Below, in pieces: positions 52,537 to 59,985 of a stretch of 64,000 nucleotides of DNA. The notes below the pieces were generated by a model. That model saw only the letters and a list, made by a program, of their open reading frames with translations, had not been told where the DNA came from and did no database searches. The stretch is from assembly GCF_000296775.1 (NCBI RefSeq), contig NZ_AJLE01000003.1:186001-250000 (forward strand), in the 5' to 3' direction. The stretch comes from Sulfurovum sp. AR (GTDB lineage Bacteria > Campylobacterota > Campylobacteria > Campylobacterales > Sulfurovaceae). Both the position numbers and the translations under genes were made by a program. How positions within the stretch are numbered: the first letter of the stretch is position 1; every line of letters starts with the position of its first letter.

Positions 52537-52965
52537 TCAAAGATATTGCTTGACCCACTCTTTTATTTGCGAACTGTTGCGTGCTCCAACAAATCTGTCT
52601 ATCTCTTTTCCCTCTTTAAAAACAAGCACCGCGGGAATGCTTGCTATAAGAAGCTTAGAGCCTAAGGTTTGTTCATCATCGTTATTGATCTTCAAAAATT
52701 GTGCTTGCAGCGGCATCGCCATCGCTGCTAGTTCAAAATGTGGTGCCATGGCTATACATGGTCCACACCAAGGTGCCCAAAAATCTACGATCACAGGCAG
52801 ATCAGAGTTTGTTATGAAGTTTTCTAGAATGTTGGCATTCCCATCAATGGGCCTAGAGTCTAAAAGTGACTCTCCACACTGAGTACAGTTCTCTTCTGAG
52901 TATGACTCTTTTTTCTCTATACTACTTACTTCAAGACAATGGGGACAAACAACATTTATATTCAT
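52537..52965 (-). CDS. Thioredoxin, TrxC type with zinc-binding N-terminus, copy 1
   Basis: A 142-residue thioredoxin 2-like protein. CPHC (about 7-10) and CTQC (about 27-30) form the N-terminal zinc module typical of TrxC. The thioredoxin domain has the canonical FWAPWCGPC site, IPAVLVFKEGKEIDRFVGA and the cis-proline. It is a cytoplasmic disulphide reductant often induced by oxidative stress. GGAG lies upstream of the ATG. A second copy with closely similar sequence lies at 54086-54514 on the same strand, beyond the mtfA-like gene. Confidence 0.92.
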   Translation of the reverse strand: MNINVVCPHCLEVSSIEKKESYSEENCTQCGESLLDSRPIDGNANILENFITNSDLPVIVDFWAPWCGPCIAMAPHFELAAMAMPLQAQFLKINNDDEQTLGSKLLIASIPAVLVFKEGKEIDRFVGARNSSQIKEWVKQYL

Positions 52966-53096
52966 AAATCAACACTCCAATATTTTATACATCATTTTAT
53001 ACTATCGTAGACATTATAGCGTGTAACATCATAAATACCTGAAGCTAAAAGTGTTACACTTATAGTGATTCACTTTTATTACAAGGTTTTTCGGCA

Positions 53097-53954
53097 ATGG
53101 CGAGCTATTATCTTCTACTCATACAATTTCTTTTTGCACTTATCGCGCTCTTTTTGTTTTGGCAAAGTGTAGGTTACTTTCGTCGTATGTGGAGATACAA
53201 GAGACTCAAAGCTATGCCCTTTCCAAGATCCTATGTGACCATACTACAAAACATACAACAGTACCAGAAACTCACACCCAAACAAAAAGAAAAACTCCAC
53301 GTTATGATACTTCTTTTCATAGATCAAAAAGAGTTCGTAGGTGCCAAAATGAACATCAATGATGAGATAAAAGTCACCATCGCATTTTATGCCTGTCTGA
53401 TGCGGCTTGGATTTGAACTGGGTGAGAAAGACCATGTCAGCACCGTTATAGTCTACCCCGAGCACTTCATCGTAGATGACTCACATACGATTGATGGCAT
53501 ACACCACACACGCACATCAGTCCTCGAAGGGCAATCAGCCAATGGCACTGTAGTCATCTCATGGCAGGATATAGCACTAAACATAGCTAAGCCGGGGAAA
53601 GAGAATGTCATCATCCATGAGTTTGCCCATGAGTTGGACTTTGAAGATGGACTTGCAGACGGTACACCTCTTTTGGAAACTTCAAAGTATCAAAAATGGT
53701 CTGAAGTTTTCTCTAAAGCTTTTACGACATTAAGAAACCTTGAAGAGAGGCAAAAACATTCAGAAGGGCTCATACTTTTAGGTAACTATGCGCTCACGAA
53801 TGAAGCTGAGTTTTTTGCAGTATGCAGCGAGCGCTTTTTTCAGATACCTAAAGCGTTCAAAAATCATTTTCCTGATGTCTATGAAGAACTTAAACGCTTT
53901 TATAGACTTGATGCAGAAAAGTTATACTCATCACATCCCGATCATAATGGATGA
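53097..53954 (+). CDS. MtfA-like zinc-dependent peptidase
   Basis: A 285-residue protein with one N-terminal membrane helix (about 3-24). The catalytic zinc motif is IIHEFAHELDFEDG (HExxH at about 180-184), and the third ligand region is LTNEAEFFAVCSERFFQIP. This is the MtfA/DUF980 fold, whose E. coli member interacts with the glucose repressor Mlc and has peptidase activity. The anchored form differs from cytosolic MtfA. AAGG lies about 10 nt before the ATG. It sits between two thioredoxin paralogues on the opposite strand. Confidence 0.88.
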   Translation: MASYYLLLIQFLFALIALFLFWQSVGYFRRMWRYKRLKAMPFPRSYVTILQNIQQYQKLTPKQKEKLHVMILLFIDQKEFVGAKMNINDEIKVTIAFYACLMRLGFELGEKDHVSTVIVYPEHFIVDDSHTIDGIHHTRTSVLEGQSANGTVVISWQDIALNIAKPGKENVIIHEFAHELDFEDGLADGTPLLETSKYQKWSEVFSKAFTTLRNLEERQKHSEGLILLGNYALTNEAEFFAVCSERFFQIPKAFKNHFPDVYEELKRFYRLDAEKLYSSHPDHNG

Positions 53955-53969
53955 TGTTTTTATGTAATC

Positions 53970-54045
53970 TACTTAATACCTTCACCATCGCCAAAGTATC
54001 AATCTTGCAGTACGCTAAGAGTGCTTTTCTCATCTTCTTTTTTAG
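53970..54045 (-). pseudogene. Remnant of a DUF2779-like C-terminus (copy 1)
   Basis: On the minus strand, codons from 54043 downward read MRKALLAYCKIDTLAMVKVL, which matches the typical end of DUF2779 proteins (LLxYCxxDTxAMV). A stop lies four codons upstream of this segment, and the frame runs into the antisense of the mtfA-like gene. No upstream body of the gene exists, so this is a decayed 3' fragment just downstream of thioredoxin copy 2. The family reading is from memory of the motif. Confidence 0.5.
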
Positions 54046-54085
54046 GTTGTCATTATCACCTGACACCTATTTTTTCTTTAAACTA

Positions 54086-54514
54086 TTAAAGATACTTTTC
54101 AACCCATTTTATGATCTGCTTACTACTGCGTGCACCGGTAAATCTATCTATCTCTTTTCCATCTTTAAACACAAGTACCGCAGGGATATTTACTATAATG
54201 ATAGTTGGGTTTTGTATTTGAGCGTTATCGTTGTTTATTTTTAAAAACTGTGCTTGTAATGGCATAGCCATAGCTGCAGCTTCAAAATGAGGTGCCATCG
54301 TCAAGCATGGACCACACCAAGGTGCCCAGAAGTCAACTATAACAGGTAGATCAGAAGTATGAATGAAGTAATCCAATATAGCTAAATTAGCATTCAGCGG
54401 CTTACTTTCTAAAAGTGATCCTCCACACTCTTTACAATGTTCAGTAGTGTATGTCTCCTTCTTTTTTACACTGCTTACTTTAAGACAATGGGGACAAACT
54501 ACATTGATATGCAT
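54086..54514 (-). CDS. Thioredoxin, TrxC type with zinc-binding N-terminus, copy 2
   Basis: A 142-residue paralogue of the gene at 52537. It has the same zinc-type CPHC and CKEC pairs, the same FWAPWCGPC active site and a near-identical MAMPLQAQFLKINND segment. Differences cluster at the surface and in one loop (QIQNPTIIIVNIPAVLVF). The ATG at 54514 has GGAG upstream, as in copy 1; an in-frame methionine five codons earlier would lie on that site. Both copies are intact, so both are probably expressed. Confidence 0.9.
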   Translation of the reverse strand: MHINVVCPHCLKVSSVKKKETYTTEHCKECGGSLLESKPLNANLAILDYFIHTSDLPVIVDFWAPWCGPCLTMAPHFEAAAMAMPLQAQFLKINNDNAQIQNPTIIIVNIPAVLVFKDGKEIDRFTGARSSKQIIKWVEKYL

Positions 54515-54796
54515 ATCGCGACACTCCAATTTTATTTAGTAAATATTATATCTAGTATAGATCAGAGTTTATACCCTCTCTCATTTGTTCTATTATGACC
54601 AAAATGTCTGAACATAACAAAAAATGTTTTATTCTTAAAATTATGAGGAATATATGACTTCATTAAAATAAATCTCTATGACTATAGAAATGATCAACGA
54701 CCTTGCAAAATTAGCAGATTACTCGTTCATGACTATATCCAATCAATACTATAAATGATCAACGGGTATAATAAACAAAAAGAAAGGATTGTAATT

Positions 54797-54901
54797 ATGA
54801 CTACTTTATTGATGATTATTTCAACTATCGTGATTATCTATGTCGCTGTAATGGTAGTGAGTATAGTGAAACAAAGAAAAAACAAAGAATATGATGGTTA
54901 A
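54797..54901 (+). CDS. 34-residue single-pass membrane peptide
   Basis: ATG at 54797 follows AAAGGA (54783-54788) with 8 nt spacing, and the frame ends TAA at 54899-54901. The peptide is one hydrophobic helix (LLMIISTIVIIYVAVMVVSI) with a basic tail (KQRKNKE), giving N-out/C-in topology by the positive-inside rule. It lies in an 800-bp stretch with no large gene. Small single-helix peptides of this kind can be regulators of membrane complexes or type I toxins; nothing decides between them. Confidence 0.5.
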   Translation: MTTLLMIISTIVIIYVAVMVVSIVKQRKNKEYDG

Positions 54902-55021
54902 GGGAGTATAAGAGAATCAAACACTAGCTTATAGCAACTACTATTATAAAGTAAACACTTTTCGGCTTAGCTATCATTATCACCCTACCACTATACCTCT
55001 TTGAGAGGTTAGGATCAGTTT

Positions 55022-55100
55022 AAACTTCTCTCAACTTCTCCAACACCCCAACCATCGCCAAACTATCAAGCTTTCAGTACGCTAAAAGTGCGTTTTGCAT
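55022..55100 (-). pseudogene. Remnant of a DUF2779-like C-terminus (copy 2)
   Basis: Minus-strand codons from 55100 read MQNALLAY, then TGA, then KLDSLAMVGVLEKLREV. The same segment as at 53970-54045 is recognisable, but the expected cysteine codon TGC is a TGA stop. About 50 bp of the two copies align at more than 80 percent by eye. It is therefore a second, more decayed fragment, about 1 kb from the first. Confidence 0.5.
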
Positions 55101-55164
55101 ATCTACTTTCCCGATAAATTTGGTGAAATATACTACAAAATTTCAGGAACAAAAGTCGAAATGA

Positions 55165-55199
55165 AAAACCTTATAAATTTATATATTTTATAAGGTTTT
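55165..55199. repeat. Perfect 13-bp palindrome, AAAACCTTATAAA family
   Basis: AAAACCTTATAAA (55165-55177) and TTTATAAGGTTTT (55187-55199) are perfect inverted repeats around a 9-nt loop. The same core recurs at 55558-55570, 56593-56623 and 56672-56705. It could act as a transcription terminator or as a small mobile palindromic element. Confidence 0.7.
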
Positions 55200-55308
55200 C
55201 TCTTCACACTAGTTTCACACTTCTATTTTATACTTCATCTGAATTTGAATAAAGCGTTTCTGATTTGAATATCAGATAAGCATTACAAAAAAATTAAAAG
55301 GATTTATA

Positions 55309-55452
55309 ATGAAAAAATTAACAGCAATCTTACTTCTAACAATCGGTTTAGCTTCAAGCGCTATGGCACATCACCCTGCACCAGTAGATCAAGCTGGCTC
55401 AGGAATACCAGATAATTCTGGACACTGGGATGCATTTCTTGGTGGTCTCTAG
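55309..55452 (+). CDS. Exported 47-residue precursor of a small peptide
   Basis: ATG at 55309, with AAAAGGA 6 nt upstream, encodes 47 residues. A textbook Sec signal peptide (MKKLTAILLLTIGLASSAMA) is followed by a 27-residue mature peptide that begins HHPAPVDQAG and ends GHWDAFLGGL. No cysteine is present. A strong intrinsic terminator begins 36 bp after the stop, so the gene is its own transcription unit. The mature peptide, with two histidines, two aspartates and aromatic residues near the C-terminus, could bind metal or act in the periplasm; no family is known to me. Confidence 0.7.
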   Translation: MKKLTAILLLTIGLASSAMAHHPAPVDQAGSGIPDNSGHWDAFLGGL

Positions 55453-55487
55453 TTCATTATATTAATATATTTTGGATAAAAAAAAGC

Positions 55488-55517
55488 AAGGCGTATCCTA
55501 AGTTTGGGATATGCCTT
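55488..55517 (+). terminator. Strong intrinsic terminator of the small-peptide gene
   Basis: AAGGCGTATCC (55488-55498) pairs with GGATATGCCTT (55507-55517) with one G-U pair around an 8-nt loop. A run of T follows (55518-55523). A preceding A-rich stretch makes it likely to work in the other direction as well. Confidence 0.85.
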
Positions 55518-55557
55518 TTTTTATTTCTTCGATCAAAACACCAATTTTTAAAATAAT

Positions 55558-55570
55558 TTTATAAGGTTTT
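55558..55570. repeat. Half-site of the TTTATAAGGTTTT repeat
   Basis: TTTATAAGGTTTT occurs without a good inverted partner, six bases beyond the 3' end of the Sel1-repeat lipoprotein gene. Confidence 0.5.
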
Positions 55571-55575
55571 ATCGT

Positions 55576-56511
55576 TTAATTTGCTCTTTTCATAAAATAT
55601 TCAGAGCCTTTCTCCTTTGTGACCCTATAATATTGGCACCCTACCATGTTATTTAAATTGCAACTATCACTAAAATATTTCATTGCTTTGGAATAATCTT
55701 GTTTTACACCCTTACCTTCCCTGTATAAAACTCCCAGTTGCACACATCCATTAGTATGATTTAAATTGCATGATTTACTGTAATAATCCTTGGCTTTAAA
55801 ATAATCTTGTGATATTCCTTTACCCTCTCTATACATATGACCAAGTTTCATACATCCGTATGCATCATTTAACCTACAAATTCTATTATAATACTCAATA
55901 GACTCTGGTGGGTCTTTCCGAATATCGCCCTGACCACGATATAGGAGAAGATCTAAATTCTTACAAGAAATACCACCCCCTAAATTGCAGGATTTTCTAC
56001 AATACTTTTTTGCCTTAGGATGATCAACATCTCTATGAAGATAGTAAGAACAAAGTGCTTCACATCCTTCAACATCCTTATAGAAATCACAAGCATCAAT
56101 AAGGGCTCTTCTTGCATGGTTATAAGAAGCGTATGATTTCCCTAATGGAACATTTCTCAAATAGTGTTCAGCACGTTTAATGCATCCAGGGCTATATCCT
56201 AACCAGCACGCTTGGCTATAATAGCTATGTGCTTTATAATAATCAAAACCGGGAGTATCTTTATATTTGAATTTGTCATAAGGAAAATTCTTCGTTTTAT
56301 TGCAGGCAGAAGTACGATAAAAATCACCCAGCTTGTAGCAAGCAACAGAATCCTTTTCGAGACATGCTTTTTTTAGTTCAGATAGTTTAGCCAAAGTCTT
56401 TTGATTTTTTGTATCTGAAGAGGATATTTCTGGGGTTGGATCAGGGAAACGGTAACATCCACTAAGTAATAATACAAATAATGTACAAAAAACTATTAAT
56501 GATTTTTTCAT
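55576..56511 (-). CDS. Cysteine-rich Sel1-repeat lipoprotein (Hcp-like)
   Basis: A 311-residue exported lipoprotein (lipobox LSGC, cysteine near residue 19). The mature chain is made of about six Sel1-like repeats of roughly 36 residues. Each carries a cysteine pair, for example SKSCNLNHTNGCVQLGVLYR followed by EGKGVKQDYSKA. This matches the Helicobacter cysteine-rich protein family, in which disulphides pin each repeat. Some repeats are irregular (FYRTSACNKTKNFPYDKF). Such proteins are periplasmic or secreted scaffolds. The flanking palindromic repeats and A+T-rich DNA suggest an accessory locus. Confidence 0.88.
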   Translation of the reverse strand: MKKSLIVFCTLFVLLLSGCYRFPDPTPEISSSDTKNQKTLAKLSELKKACLEKDSVACYKLGDFYRTSACNKTKNFPYDKFKYKDTPGFDYYKAHSYYSQACWLGYSPGCIKRAEHYLRNVPLGKSYASYNHARRALIDACDFYKDVEGCEALCSYYLHRDVDHPKAKKYCRKSCNLGGGISCKNLDLLLYRGQGDIRKDPPESIEYYNRICRLNDAYGCMKLGHMYREGKGISQDYFKAKDYYSKSCNLNHTNGCVQLGVLYREGKGVKQDYSKAMKYFSDSCNLNNMVGCQYYRVTKEKGSEYFMKRAN

Positions 56512-56592
56512 TAACCTCAGCCTTTTAAATATTATATATTATATCAATTATATAAAGTAGAAATCAATTTGATCAAAAATGTAGTTTTTTAA

Positions 56593-56623
56593 AACCTTAT
56601 AATCTAACATATTTTATAAGGTT
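56593..56623. repeat. Palindromic repeat, AACCTTATAA family
   Basis: AACCTTATAA (56593-56602) and TTATAAGGTT (56614-56623) are perfect inverted arms, upstream of the Sel1-repeat gene. This is the same core as at 55165. Confidence 0.6.
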
Positions 56624-56671
56624 ATCCACTATAGCGACGTTTGCGAGCCATAAATCTATTCTCTTCGTGAG

Positions 56672-56705
56672 AAAACCTTATAAAATGTTCTATATAGAAG
56701 GTTTT
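56672..56705. repeat. Palindromic repeat, AAAACCTT family
   Basis: AAAACCTT (56672-56679) and AAGGTTTT (56698-56705) enclose ATAAAATGTTCTATATAG. The left arm continues as ATAAAA, as in the other copies. The 393-bp spacer 56512-56904 that holds it has no intact gene, only this repeat, the one at 56593 and a coding remnant. Confidence 0.55.
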
Positions 56706-56782
56706 ATCATGAAAACATAAACCCAAATGAATTTAAAAACTTGTAGCTTATTTCATTGAATTTATGTGTTTTTAATTGGAAC

Positions 56783-56893
56783 TTACAGTTCCATAAGCCT
56801 CTCAAACATCTCCTTGATCTCACTCACATGAGAGATCAAAAATATCTGTCTATAGTGTTCTTTGATGGTATGGAACGCTCCCATAATCTCAAA
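56783..56893 (-). pseudogene. Remnant of SbcC/Rad50-like ATPase C-terminus
   Basis: Minus-strand codons from 56893 read FEIMGAFHTIKEHYRQ, then IFLISHVSEIKEMFERLMEL and TAA. The ISHVSEIKE string matches the H-loop (signature LISHVxExKE) at the C-terminal end of SbcC/Rad50-type ATPases. A stop lies about six codons upstream, and no Walker or coiled-coil part precedes it. It is a 36-codon leftover of a larger gene, just downstream of the DUF2130 gene. Confidence 0.6.
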
Positions 56894-56904
56894 TGATACT
56901 ATTT

Positions 56905-58218
56905 TTATTCATTCTCAATCTCTTCAGGTAACTCCAATGCCTCAATATTTCCCAGCGCTCCGGCCCCAGCAATCCCCTGTAGTGAACCATACATCTCTGT
57001 AGTGTTCTGAAGGACACCGTCTATAAGTTTCTGACGGCGTTTCCAGCTTGCCATAAGAGAGCGGCGTTCCTTATCCAGTTCTTGTTGCATCGACATAAAT
57101 CCATCTACGATAGCTTTAAGTTGCATACTAAATTCGTTACCTGTCAAGTAGTTGTAGAGGAGCGTCATCTTATCACTTTTATTCTCCTCTTTTTGTACGC
57201 TCAAATGTACACGTATCAGGCTTTCCCGCAGAAGGGATGCTGAACCTTTAAATTCATCAAGACTGCACACCCAGATACCATCCACAAAGCCCATCCTATC
57301 CATTCCATTAGGATAAACCGATGTCACAAGAACGCCCAGGTCTGCATTGACCTTGAGCATATCCTGCTTAAGCTTACTGACCCAAGTATCACTCCATGCT
57401 TTGGTATTTTTACTCTCATAACAGATGGTCCCACAGTTTTGCAATTCCCTGGTGTGTATGGTCTGTATACAGTCTGCACCAAAGGCGCCTTTTTTTACCT
57501 CATCTACCGTATCAAAAGGAAACTGGGAAGAGAGCCAGGACTCAATAAGAAGTTCCAATGCCTCTCCTTGTATCTGCATCGATCCCTGCTCGGATTTTCT
57601 TTTGGCATCTTCAATACTCTTTGCCATCTGTGCTATCTTCTCATCTTTGGCTTTTAACTCAAGCTCACTTGCCTCTTTTGCTTCTTTGAGGGCCAGCTCT
57701 TTCATTTCCATTGCCTGTTTTGCCAACTTCTCTTTTTCAAGCTTTAATTCTTCACTTAAAGCCTTCTGAGCCTCGACCTTTGCCGCCGATGCGATCTCAT
57801 CTTTTTCACGTTTAAGTTTTTCTATCATTGCTTTTGAAGCATTGAGTTCTTGGACTTGCTTAGATTTCTCTTCAAGCTCTTTTTGCAGTAGTGCTACTGA
57901 CTCACGCTGTTCCTCTACCAGTTCACGTTTAAGTTCATCCATGAGCTTTGTACGTTCAATTTTGAGCTGTTCTTTCGTTGCTTTATGCAGTTCTTCATCA
58001 AACTTCTCTTTCTCTTCTTTAAGCGCATCTTCTTTCGCTTTAAGCATATCAAGATGAGCTTTGTACTCTTTACGTTTGGCTTCGATTTCATGTTGAAGCT
58101 TTTTCTGGTCTGCTAAATGCTGTTGTTTGAACTTCTCTTCTATCTGATGGTAAAATATCTCATCAATATCAATTTTGGTTCCGCAGTTGGGACACTTTAT
58201 ACTGTTTTGCGTAGACAT
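56905..58218 (-). CDS. DUF2130 protein: zinc ribbon, coiled coil and nuclease-like domain
   Basis: A 437-residue protein. It opens with a zinc knuckle (KCPNCGTKIDIDE) and continues as a charged coiled coil from about residue 25 to 205. The DUF2130 domain follows (about 215-400), with WLSSQFPFDTVDEVKKGAFGAD and then TICYESKNTKAWSDTW. The D at GAD and ESK form a PD-(D/E)XK-like pattern, as in RmuC-related nucleases. AGGAAG lies before the ATG. The layout of coiled coil plus nuclease suggests work on DNA ends, but no activity is established. Confidence 0.82.
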   Translation of the reverse strand: MSTQNSIKCPNCGTKIDIDEIFYHQIEEKFKQQHLADQKKLQHEIEAKRKEYKAHLDMLKAKEDALKEEKEKFDEELHKATKEQLKIERTKLMDELKRELVEEQRESVALLQKELEEKSKQVQELNASKAMIEKLKREKDEIASAAKVEAQKALSEELKLEKEKLAKQAMEMKELALKEAKEASELELKAKDEKIAQMAKSIEDAKRKSEQGSMQIQGEALELLIESWLSSQFPFDTVDEVKKGAFGADCIQTIHTRELQNCGTICYESKNTKAWSDTWVSKLKQDMLKVNADLGVLVTSVYPNGMDRMGFVDGIWVCSLDEFKGSASLLRESLIRVHLSVQKEENKSDKMTLLYNYLTGNEFSMQLKAIVDGFMSMQQELDKERRSLMASWKRRQKLIDGVLQNTTEMYGSLQGIAGAGALGNIEALELPEEIENE

Positions 58219-58318
58219 AACACTTCCTAAATTCTAATTCCTATAATCATATCAGAAAAGTATCTAGAGTAGTCTAAATATGTCAAATTGACATGCTTTG
58301 TTTTATCAATGTAAAAAA

Positions 58319-59074
58319 TTATAAAAATGCAAGCAGAGAAGCGGTTACTGCGACATTAAGAGACTCAACACCACGCTGCATAGGTATGGCTATGCTTTTA
58401 TCACACAGATCTTCTACACGCTTGCTGACACCTTCACTCTCGTTACCAAGCACAAAGATGGTCTTGTTGCTGTAGCTCTGCTCTTTATAAGAGTTTGATG
58501 CATGCGATGAGAGTGTATAAAGAGATGCTCCTTTGCTTTGAAAAGACTCAAGCGTCTTTTCAAGATCGGTCGTTTTGATGATAGGCATTTTAAAGAGTGT
58601 CCCTGCACTGGCTTTGATCACCAAAGGTGATATCTGTGCCGCTCCTTTGGTAGGAAGCAAGATGGCATCTACATTACCTGCTGCGCAAGAACGAATGATC
58701 ATGCCCAGGTTCTGGGGGTTTGTTATGCCATCGAGTGCAATGATACGATACGTATTATGGGCATCCAGGAAGCTCTCTTCATCACCGAAATGTTCAAGTA
58801 CGATATCAAGGGCTACACCTTGGTCCTGTTTGGCATTTTTAGAGATACGTGATAGTGCCTGCTTATCGTGATAGGCTACTTCGATACCTCTTCTTTGAGC
58901 GATCTCTTTCATCTGTTCCAAAATAGTGGCATCTTTGTTAGATTTTGAGAAGTGGAGTTTGTGAATTGTGACAGCATCATCTTCCAGTGCTTCCATCACG
59001 GCATTACGTCCGTAGATGGTTAGCACTTTGTCAAAAAAAGACTTCTTTGCCAAATATTCTGGAGAATCTTTCAA
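58319..59074 (-). CDS. SpoU/TrmH-family rRNA methyltransferase (RlmB-like)
   Basis: A 251-residue SPOUT methyltransferase. An N-terminal substrate-binding domain with IYGRNAVMEAL is followed by the knotted catalytic domain: LDGITNPQNLGMIIRSCAAG (motif 1), FVLGNESEGVSKRV (motif 2) and IAIPMQRGVESLNVAVTASL (motif 3). The family 2'-O-methylates rRNA (RlmB, G2251) or tRNA; which is not certain. The start appears to be a TTG immediately following the fabI stop, so the two are co-transcribed. Confidence 0.9.
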   Translation of the reverse strand: MKDSPEYLAKKSFFDKVLTIYGRNAVMEALEDDAVTIHKLHFSKSNKDATILEQMKEIAQRRGIEVAYHDKQALSRISKNAKQDQGVALDIVLEHFGDEESFLDAHNTYRIIALDGITNPQNLGMIIRSCAAGNVDAILLPTKGAAQISPLVIKASAGTLFKMPIIKTTDLEKTLESFQSKGASLYTLSSHASNSYKEQSYSNKTIFVLGNESEGVSKRVEDLCDKSIAIPMQRGVESLNVAVTASLLAFL

Positions 59075-59899
59075 TTAAGCGTTTCCGTCCCAAGCGATCT
59101 TAGGCTTTCCGTTCGTATCAAATTCAACAGCAGGCATCCCCATGATGTTAAACCCTGCATCCACATAATGGATCTCACCTGTGACACCGGAACTGAGGTC
59201 TGAAAGCAGGTACATACCAGAGTTTCCTACCTGATCGATAGTCACATTTTGTTTAAGTGGTGAGTGGTGCTGATTCCACTTGAGCATAAATGAGAAATCA
59301 CCTATCCCTGCTGCTGCAAGGGTCTTGATAGGTCCTGCTGAGATGGCATTCACACGGATACCATCTTTACCAAGATCTTCTGCAAGATACTTTGTCGTCA
59401 TCTCCAATGCTGCTTTAGCCACACCCATAAGGTTATAGTTAGGGATGTATTTAACCCCACCGTAGTAGCTGAGTGTCAATACCGAAGAGTTATCAGAAAG
59501 GATCGGCTTTAACTCACGTGTAATTTCGATGAGTGAATAGACAGAAATGTCCATTGCCACATCAAAAGCTTCTTTAGAGATATCATAGAAACGTCCGCTT
59601 AGTCCCTCTTTAGGTGCAAATGCGATTGAGTGCACGATAAAATCGATCTTACCAAAATCTTTTTCAAGAGACTCTTTGAGTGCTTTGATCTCTTCTGGTT
59701 TGCTTACATCACAAGGGTACAATCTTGCCCCGCACCCTAGATCTTCTGCGATAGGAGCCAGTTTTTGCTCAAATCTTTCATTCAAGAAAGTAATGGCCAT
59801 CTCTGCACCCTGCTCCTGACAAGATTTTGCAATACCGTATGCAATAGACTTTTTGTTAGCGATGCCTAAAATAACACCTTTTTTACCCTTCATTATCAT
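59075..59899 (-). CDS. fabI: Enoyl-[acyl-carrier-protein] reductase
   Basis: A 274-residue NADH-dependent SDR enzyme completing each fatty-acid elongation cycle. GVILGIANKKSIAYGIAK is the FabI form of the nucleotide-binding loop. SYYGGVKYIPNYNLMGVAKA carries the Y-x6-K catalytic pair, and GPIKTLAAAGIGDF is the mobile substrate loop. GGAG lies 6 nt before the ATG at 59899; further upstream in-frame codons lack a ribosome site. The stop is followed at once by the SpoU methyltransferase gene. Confidence 0.96.
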   Translation of the reverse strand: MIMKGKKGVILGIANKKSIAYGIAKSCQEQGAEMAITFLNERFEQKLAPIAEDLGCGARLYPCDVSKPEEIKALKESLEKDFGKIDFIVHSIAFAPKEGLSGRFYDISKEAFDVAMDISVYSLIEITRELKPILSDNSSVLTLSYYGGVKYIPNYNLMGVAKAALEMTTKYLAEDLGKDGIRVNAISAGPIKTLAAAGIGDFSFMLKWNQHHSPLKQNVTIDQVGNSGMYLLSDLSSGVTGEIHYVDAGFNIMGMPAVEFDTNGKPKIAWDGNA

Positions 59900-59985
59900 A
59901 TAATGCTCCATAGAAATTAATGCGATAATTTTAACGCAATAATGGTAAAATCTAAAACTATATTTATCATAAATCAAGGAAATAG

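Noticed and set aside
53951-54244. 97-codon open frame on the plus strand
   Set aside because: It lies antisense to thioredoxin copy 2, which has clear domain motifs. Its composition is phenylalanine/leucine-rich as expected for an antisense frame.
54530-54790. A further gene between thioredoxin copy 2 and the 34-residue peptide
   Set aside because: Several short ATG frames are present, but none has a ribosome site or recognisable composition.
55165-56705. AAAACCTTATAA repeats as a CRISPR array
   Set aside because: Irregular spacing with genes between, no uniform spacers and no cas genes.
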